A DNA stretch of 64,000 nt from Hydractinia symbiolongicarpus (Eukaryota; Cnidaria; Hydrozoa; Anthoathecata; Hydractiniidae). A program made the translations under genes and the position numbers. Below the pieces are notes generated by a model that saw only the letters and a list, made by a program, of their open reading frames with translations, ran no database searches and was not told where the DNA came from. Shown here in pieces: positions 58,725 to 64,000 of this stretch (position 1 is its first letter; each line of letters starts with the position of its first letter). The DNA is taken from assembly GCF_029227915.1 (NCBI RefSeq), contig NC_079881.1:6882001-6946000 (forward strand). The letters run 5' to 3'.

Positions 58725-58988
58725 ATAGGAAACGTCTAAAATATTTAGGAAACAATTGTGCAAGGTCTTACGTGAAATATCCATCACATAGAACACAAAA
58801 AATGCTGTTTTTTTTTCGAAACATTCATAACATGAATGTTGGATATTATTTCTTGAATTGTCAAGACAACCATACAATCCAAGCCACGAAAAAGCTCAAC
58901 CAAAATATTTTTCAGCAATTGTCAGTTGATTGGTTATTACCCTTTACAGTAGAACATAGTCTAATGCACAAATTTGCGATAAGCAATT

Positions 58989-59060
58989 GGGCCTGCGCGG
59001 GAGTTTAACCTGCGACATCTCGCACCAGAAGCGAGAATCATATTAATAGACCAAGAGGCC
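58989..59060 (-). pseudogene. Relic tRNA 89 (CUG)
   Basis: A66G and G6C, as relic 78. Confidence 0.7.
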
Positions 59061-59330
59061 AGGATATCATTGAAACCTCCGATTGTGTAGATATGTGCAG
59101 AGAAGATTACTGAATATTTGTAGGAAAGAGGTTACAAATAGCTTCCTGGTGGGCAATGCACATAGACAAATCGGAGTGTAAAATTGATTTGTAAAATTGT
59201 AAAATAACATTTTTGAAACGAATCCAAAAAACAACTCTGTCAAGAATTCATATCCATAATCGTCATTCCAGAGATAGTAAATGATTCACCGAAGCTTATT
59301 ACACTTACCAATTATGTGTGATTTGTATTT

Positions 59331-59402
59331 GGGCCTGTCCGGGAGTTGAACCAGGGACCTCTATCACGCTAACAGAGAATCAGGCCTCTAGACCAACAGG
59401 CC
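59331..59402 (-). tRNA. tRNA-Pro body with AGC anticodon, unit 89
   Basis: AGC class plus C31G, U16A and G51U (U51:C63). Confidence 0.5.
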
Positions 59403-59662
59403 ATAGGAATCGTCTAAAACCTTTATGCAACAGCTTGTACATGATCTTACGTGAAATATCCATCACACAGAACACAAAAAATGCTGTTTTTTCTTCAAAA
59501 CATTCATAACATGAATGTTGGATATTATTTCTTGACAAGACAACCATACAATCCAAGCCACGAAAAAGCTCAACAAAAATATTTTTCAGCAATTGTCAGT
59601 TGATTGGTTATTACCCTTTACAGTAGAATATAGCCTTATGCACAAATTTGCGATAAGCAATT

Positions 59663-59734
59663 GGGCCTGTGCGGGAGTTTAACCTGCGACATCTCGCACC
59701 AGAAGCGAGAATCATACTAATAGACCAACAGGCC
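59663..59734 (-). pseudogene. Relic tRNA 90 (CUG)
   Basis: Standard relic. Confidence 0.75.
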
Positions 59735-59991
59735 AGGATATCATTAAAACCTCCGATTGTGTCATTATGTGCAGAGATGATTACTGAATATTTGCAAGAA
59801 TTAGGTTACAAATAGCTTCCTCGTGGGCAATGCATACAGACAAATCGGAGTGTAAAGTTGATTTGTAAAATTATAAAGTAACATTTTTCAAACAAATCCA
59901 TATAACAACTCTGTCAAGAATCATCATTCCAGAGATAGTAAATGCTTCACCGAAGCTTATGACACTTACCAATTATGTGTGATTTTTAGTT

Positions 59992-60063
59992 GGGCCTGTC
60001 CGGGAGTTGAACCCGGGACCTCTGGCACCCTAAGCATGAATCATGCCACTAGACCAACAGGCC
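59992..60063 (-). pseudogene. tRNA-Pro (AGG) with broken anticodon stem, unit 90
   Basis: U28A, C29U and G41C leave two adjacent mismatches in the anticodon stem. Confidence 0.6.
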
Positions 60064-60328
60064 ATAGGAATCGTCTAAAATATTTAGGGAACAATTGTGC
60101 AAGGTCTTACGTGAAATATCCATCACATAGAACACAAAAAATGCTGTTTTTTTTTTCAAAACATTCATAATATGAATGTTGGATATTATTTCTTGAATTG
60201 TCAAGACAACCATACAATCCAAGCCACGAAAAAGCTCAACCAAAATACTTTTCAGCAATTGTCAGTTGATTGGTTATTACCCTTTACAGTAGAATATAGC
60301 CTTATGCACAAATTTGCGATAAGCAATT

Positions 60329-60400
60329 GGGCCTGTGCGGGAGTTTAACCTGCGACATCTCGCACCAGAAACGAGAATCATACTAATAGGCCAACAGGCC
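60329..60400 (-). pseudogene. Relic tRNA 91 (CUG)
   Basis: C31U and a D-stem change. Confidence 0.7.
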
Positions 60401-60657
60401 AGGATATCATTGAAACCTCCGATTGTGTCATTATATGGAGGGAGGATTACTGAATATTTGTAGGAAAGAGGTTACAAATAGCTTCCTCGTGGGCAATGCA
60501 TACAGACAAATCGGAGTGTAATGTTGATTTGTAAAAATGTAAAGTAACATTTTTCAAACAAATCCATAAAACAACTCTGTCAAGAATCATCATTCCAGAG
60601 ATAGTAAATGCTTCACCGAAGCTTATGGCACTTACCAATTATGTGTGATTGTTAGTT

Positions 60658-60728
60658 GGGCCTGTCCGGGAGTTGAACCGGGACCTCTCGCACCCTAAGC
60701 GAGAATCATGCCACTAGACCAACAGGTC
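60658..60728 (-). pseudogene. tRNA-Pro (AGG) with T-stem deletion, unit 91
   Basis: One G is missing from positions 51-53, so the copy is 71 nt; G2A also breaks an acceptor pair. Its counterpart in the 7.33-kb repeat (unit 80) is consensus. Confidence 0.7.
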
Positions 60729-60992
60729 TTAGAAATTGTCTACAATATTTAGGAAACAATTGTGCAAGGTCTTACGTGAAATATGCATCACATAGAACAC
60801 AAAAAATGCTGTTTTTTTTTCAAAACATTCATAACATGAATGTTGGATATTATTTCCTGAATTGTCAAGACAACCATACAATTCAAGCCACGAAAAAGCT
60901 CAACCAAAATATTTTTCAGCAACTGTCAGTTGATTGGTTATTATCCTTTACAGTAGAACATAGTCTAATGCACAAATTTGCGATAAGCAATT

Positions 60993-61064
60993 TGGCCTGT
61001 GCGGGAGTTTAACCTGCGACATCTCGCACCAGAAGCAAGAATCATACTAATAGACCAACAGACC
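60993..61064 (-). pseudogene. Relic tRNA 92 (CUG)
   Basis: A73, C29U and C3U. Confidence 0.7.
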
Positions 61065-61321
61065 AGGATATCATTGAAACCTCCGATTGCGTCATTATGT
61101 GCAGAGATGATTACTGAATATTTGTAAGAATTAGGTCACAAATAGCTTCTTCGTGGGCAATGCATACAGACAAATCGGAGTGTAAAGTTGATTTGTAAAA
61201 TTGTAAAGTAACATTTTTCAAACAAATCCATAAAACAACTCTGTCAAGAATCATCATTTCAGAGATAGTAAATGCTTCACCGAAGCTTATGGCACTTACA
61301 AATTATGTGTGATTGTTAGTT

Positions 61322-61393
61322 ATGCCGGTCCGGGAGTTGAACCCGGGACCTCTCGCACCCTAAGCGAGAATCAAGCTACTAGACCAACAGGCC
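61322..61393 (-). pseudogene. tRNA-Pro (AGG) with broken acceptor, unit 92
   Basis: As unit 81 plus A21U and G18A. Confidence 0.6.
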
Positions 61394-61657
61394 ATACGAA
61401 TCGTCTAAAATATTTAGGAAACAATTGTGCAAGGTCTTACGTGAAATATCCATCACATAGAACACAAAAAATGCTGTTTTTTTTTCAAAACATTCATAAC
61501 ATGAATGTTGGATATTATTTCTTGAATTGTCAAGACAACCATACAATCCAAGCCACGAAAAAGCTCAACCAAAATATTTTTTAGCAATTGTCAGTTGATT
61601 GGTTATTACCCTTTACAGTAGAACATAGTCTAATGCACAAATTTGCGATAAGCAATT

Positions 61658-61729
61658 TGGCCTGTGCGGGAGTTTAACCTGCGACATCTCGCACCAGAAG
61701 CGAGAATCATATTAATAGACCAACAGGCC
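61658..61729 (-). pseudogene. Relic tRNA 93 (CUG)
   Basis: A73. Confidence 0.72.
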
Positions 61730-61999
61730 AGGATATCATTGACACCTCCAATTGTGTAATTATGTGCAGAGAAGATTACTGAATATTTGTAGGAAAGAGG
61801 TTACAAATAGCTTCCTGGTGGGCAATGCACATAGACAAATCGGAGTGTAAAATTGATTTGTAAAATTGTAAAATAACATTTTTGAAACGAATCCAAAAAA
61901 CAACTCTGTCAAGAATTCATATCCAGAATCGTCATTCCAGAGATAGTAAATGATTCACCGAAGCTTATTACACTTACCAATTATGTGTGATTTGTATTT

Positions 62000-62071
62000 G
62001 GGCCTGACCGGGAGTTGAACCCGGGACCTCTATCACGCTAAGAGAGAATCAGGCCACTAGACCAACAGGCC
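62000..62071 (-). tRNA. tRNA-Pro body with AGC anticodon, unit 93
   Basis: AGC class plus A66U. Confidence 0.57.
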
Positions 62072-62318
62072 ATAGGAATCGTCTAAAACATTTATGCAAC
62101 AGCTTGTACATGATCTTACGTGAAATATCCATCACACAGAACACAAAAAATGTTGTTTTTTCTTCAAAAAATTCATAACATGAATGTTGGATATTATTCC
62201 CTGAATTGTCAAGTCAACCATACAATCAAATCCACGAAAAATTTCAACCAAAATATTGATTGGTTATTACCCTTTACAGTAGAATATAGTCTTATGCACA
62301 AATTTGCGATAAGCAATT

Positions 62319-62390
62319 TGGCCTGTGCGGGAGTTTAACATGCGACATCTCGCACCAGAAGCAAGAATCATACTAATAGACCAACAGACC
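62319..62390 (-). pseudogene. Relic tRNA 94 (CUG)
   Basis: A73, C29U, C3U and a T-stem change. Confidence 0.68.
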
Positions 62391-62647
62391 AGGATATCAT
62401 TGAAACCTCCGATTGCGTCATTATGTGCAGAGATGATTACTGAATATTTGTAAGAATTAGGTCACAAATAGCTTCCTCGTGGGCAATGCATACAGACAAA
62501 TCGGAGTGTAAAGTTGATTTGTAAAATTGTAAAGTAACCTTTTTCAAACAAATCCATAAAACAACTCTGTCAAGAATCATCATTTCAGAGATAGTAAATG
62601 CTTCACCGAAGCTTATGGCACTTACAAATTATGTGTGATTGTTAGTT

Positions 62648-62719
62648 ATGCCGGTCCGGGAGTTGAACCCGGGACCTCTCGCACCCTAAGCGAGAATCAA
62701 GCCACTAGACCAACAGGCC
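62648..62719 (-). pseudogene. tRNA-Pro (AGG) with broken acceptor, unit 94
   Basis: As unit 81 plus A21U. Confidence 0.6.
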
Positions 62720-62983
62720 ATACGAATCGTCTAAAATATTTAGGAAACAATTGTGCAAGGTCTTACGTGAAATATCCATCACATAGAACACAAAAAATGC
62801 TGTTTTTTTTTCAAAACATTCATAACATGAATGTTGGATATTATTTCTTGAATTGTCAAGACAACCATACAATCCAAGCCACGAAAAAGCTCAACCAAAA
62901 TATTTTTTAGCAATTGTCAGTTGATTGGTTATTACCCTTTACAGTAGAACATAGTCTAATGCACAAATTTGCGATAAGAAATT

Positions 62984-63055
62984 TGGCCTGTGCGGGAGTT
63001 TAACCTGCGACATCTCGCACCAGAAGCGAGAATCATATTAATAGACCAACAGGCC
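62984..63055 (-). pseudogene. Relic tRNA 95 (CUG)
   Basis: A73. Confidence 0.72.
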
Positions 63056-63325
63056 AGGATATCATTGACACCTCCGATTGTGTAATTATGTGCAGAGAAG
63101 ATTACTGAATATTTGTAGGAAAGAGGTTACAAATAGCTTCCTGGTGGGCAATGCACATAGACAAATCGGAGTGTAAAATTGATTTGTAAAATTGTAAAAT
63201 AACATTTTTGAAACGAATCCAAAAAACAACTCTGTCAAGAATTCATATCCAGAATCGTCATTCCAGAGATAGTAAATGATTCACCGAAGCTTATTACACT
63301 TACCAATTATGTGTGATTTGTATTT

Positions 63326-63397
63326 GGGCCTGACCGGGAGTTGAACCCGGGACCTCTATCACGCTAAGAGAGAATCAGGCCACTCGACCAACAGGCC
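63326..63397 (-). tRNA. tRNA-Pro body with AGC anticodon, unit 95
   Basis: AGC class plus A66U and U13G. Confidence 0.55.
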
Positions 63398-63644
63398 ATA
63401 GGATTCGTCTAAAACATTTATGCAACAGCTTGTACATGATCTTACGTGAAATATCCATCACACAGAACACAAAAAATTTTGTTTTTTCTTCAAAAAATTC
63501 ATAACATGAATGTTGGATATTATTCCCTGAATTGTCAAGTCAACCATACAATCCAATCCACGAAAAATTTCAACCAAAATATTGATTGGTTATTACCCTT
63601 TACAGTAGAATATAGTCTTATGCACAAATTTGCGATAAGCAATT

Positions 63645-63716
63645 GGGCCTGTGCGGGAGTTTAACCTGCGACATCTTGCACCAGAAGCGAGAATCATACT
63701 AATAGACCAACAGGCC
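63645..63716 (-). pseudogene. Relic tRNA 96 (CUG)
   Basis: Standard relic with G41A. Confidence 0.72.
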
Positions 63717-63973
63717 AGGATATCATTGAAACCTCCGATTGCGTCATTAAGTGCAGAGATGATTACTGAATATTTGTAAGAATTAGGTTACAAATAGCTT
63801 CCTCGTGGGCAATGCATGCAGACAAATCGGAGTGTAAAGTTGATTTGTAAAATTGTAAAGTAACATTTTTCAAACAAATCCATAAAACAACTCCGTCAAG
63901 AATCATCATTCCAGAGATAGTAAATGCTTCACCGAAGCTTATGGCACTTACCAATTATGTGTGATTGTTAGTT

Positions 63974-64000
63974 GGGCCTGTCCGGGAGTTGAACCCGGGA
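63974..64000 (-). tRNA. tRNA-Pro: tRNA-Pro 3' part, unit 96, cut by window end
   Basis: Only positions 47 to 73 are in the window and they match the consensus. The anticodon lies outside. Confidence 0.75.

Larger units (their letters stand above)
50600..62300. repeat. 7.33-kb spaced block repeat
   Basis: Units 76-82 and 87-93 match at 7329-7330 bp (about 50.6-55.0 kb against 58.0-62.3 kb). Past 62.3 kb the array instead follows the 56.6-57.7 kb order, so the blocks are mosaic. Confidence 0.75.
1..64000. repeat. Tandem array of 96 two-tRNA units (unit about 666 bp)
   Basis: The whole window is a head-to-tail array. Each unit, read on the plus strand, is: main tRNA-Pro (72 bp, minus strand), spacer of about 264 bp, relic tRNA (72 bp, minus strand), spacer of about 257 bp. 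Common unit lengths are 660-666 bp and 677-679 bp; the longer class carries about 12 extra bases ('aattcatatccagaatcgtc' type) in the spacer left of the main copy. Shorter units (575, 627 bp) carry spacer deletions. Consensus main tRNA: acceptor GGCCUGU/ACAGGCC, anticodon stem CUCGC/GCGAG around loop UUAGGGU, T stem CCGGG/CCCGG with loop UUCAACU, C73. Its A box (TGGTCTAGTGG) and B box (GGTTCAACTCC) are good. Both spacers are AT-rich and contain no gene. Nearly every unit has a HindIII-type AAGCTT about 60 bp left of the main copy or a one-base variant of it. Confidence 0.97.

Noticed and set aside
1-64000. CRISPR array
   Set aside because: The repeats are about 666 bp, contain tRNA genes, and have no short direct repeats with unique spacers.
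1-64000. tRNA-derived SINE family
   Set aside because: Units are strictly head to tail with constant period, without A tails or target duplications per unit, so dispersed retroposition does not fit.
1-64000. Bacterial or organellar tRNA cluster
   Set aside because: Only one tRNA type is present, CCA is not encoded, anticodon AGG with Pol III boxes is eukaryotic, and no bacterial or organellar genes are found.

Overview
The window is one uninterrupted tandem array of tRNA-type genes from a eukaryotic nuclear genome, with no protein-coding gene that I can support. The eukaryotic assignment rests on four points: the consensus tRNA-Pro has an AGG anticodon (A34, read as inosine), C73 as discriminator, no encoded CCA, and good RNA polymerase III A and B boxes. 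There is also one probable solo LTR. An animal is plausible, but I cannot name the species.

The repeat unit is about 666 bp (observed 575 to 679 bp), and 96 units fit in the 64 kb. All tRNA-type sequences lie on the minus strand. Each unit carries two of them about 330 bp apart. The 'main' copy is a 72-nt tRNA-Pro; 17 of the 96 are identical to a fully paired consensus. The 'relic' copy is a 72-nt tRNA-Pro-derived sequence whose acceptor and anticodon stems still pair, but which has lost G18 and C56 and has a Gln-type anticodon (CUG, or UUG in 9 copies). It is almost certainly not a working gene, yet it is retained in every unit. I number units 1 to 96 from left to right and give tRNA positions in the standard (Sprinzl) numbering, in RNA sense.

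Layout. 1-1.4 kb: divergent units. 1.7-4.5 kb: five successive units whose main copy has anticodon AGC (Ala) in the proline tRNA body. 5-10.5 kb: mostly AGG units with a U31:G39 pair, plus two AGC units. 10,723-11,272: a 550-bp probable solo LTR with a 5-bp target duplication. 11.3-33.5 kb: mostly AGG units, including a 5.93-kb higher-order repeat present twice in tandem (about 20.0-31.9 kb). 33.6-41.2 kb: a 3.91-kb higher-order repeat present twice. 41-50 kb: mixed units, several with a variant variable loop. 50.6-64 kb: a 7.33-kb and a 2.66-kb block repeat, containing main copies with broken acceptor stems. In total 19 main copies read AGC, 76 read AGG, and one is cut by the window end before its anticodon.

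If active, the array would supply large amounts of tRNA-Pro(AGG). However, no main copy has a run of four or more T immediately downstream; the first one is usually 86-100 nt after the mature 3' end. Expression of the units, and any role of the array itself (for example as chromatin or TFIIIC-binding structure), is therefore open. Small open reading frames across the window are antisense or spacer translations repeated with the unit, not genes.
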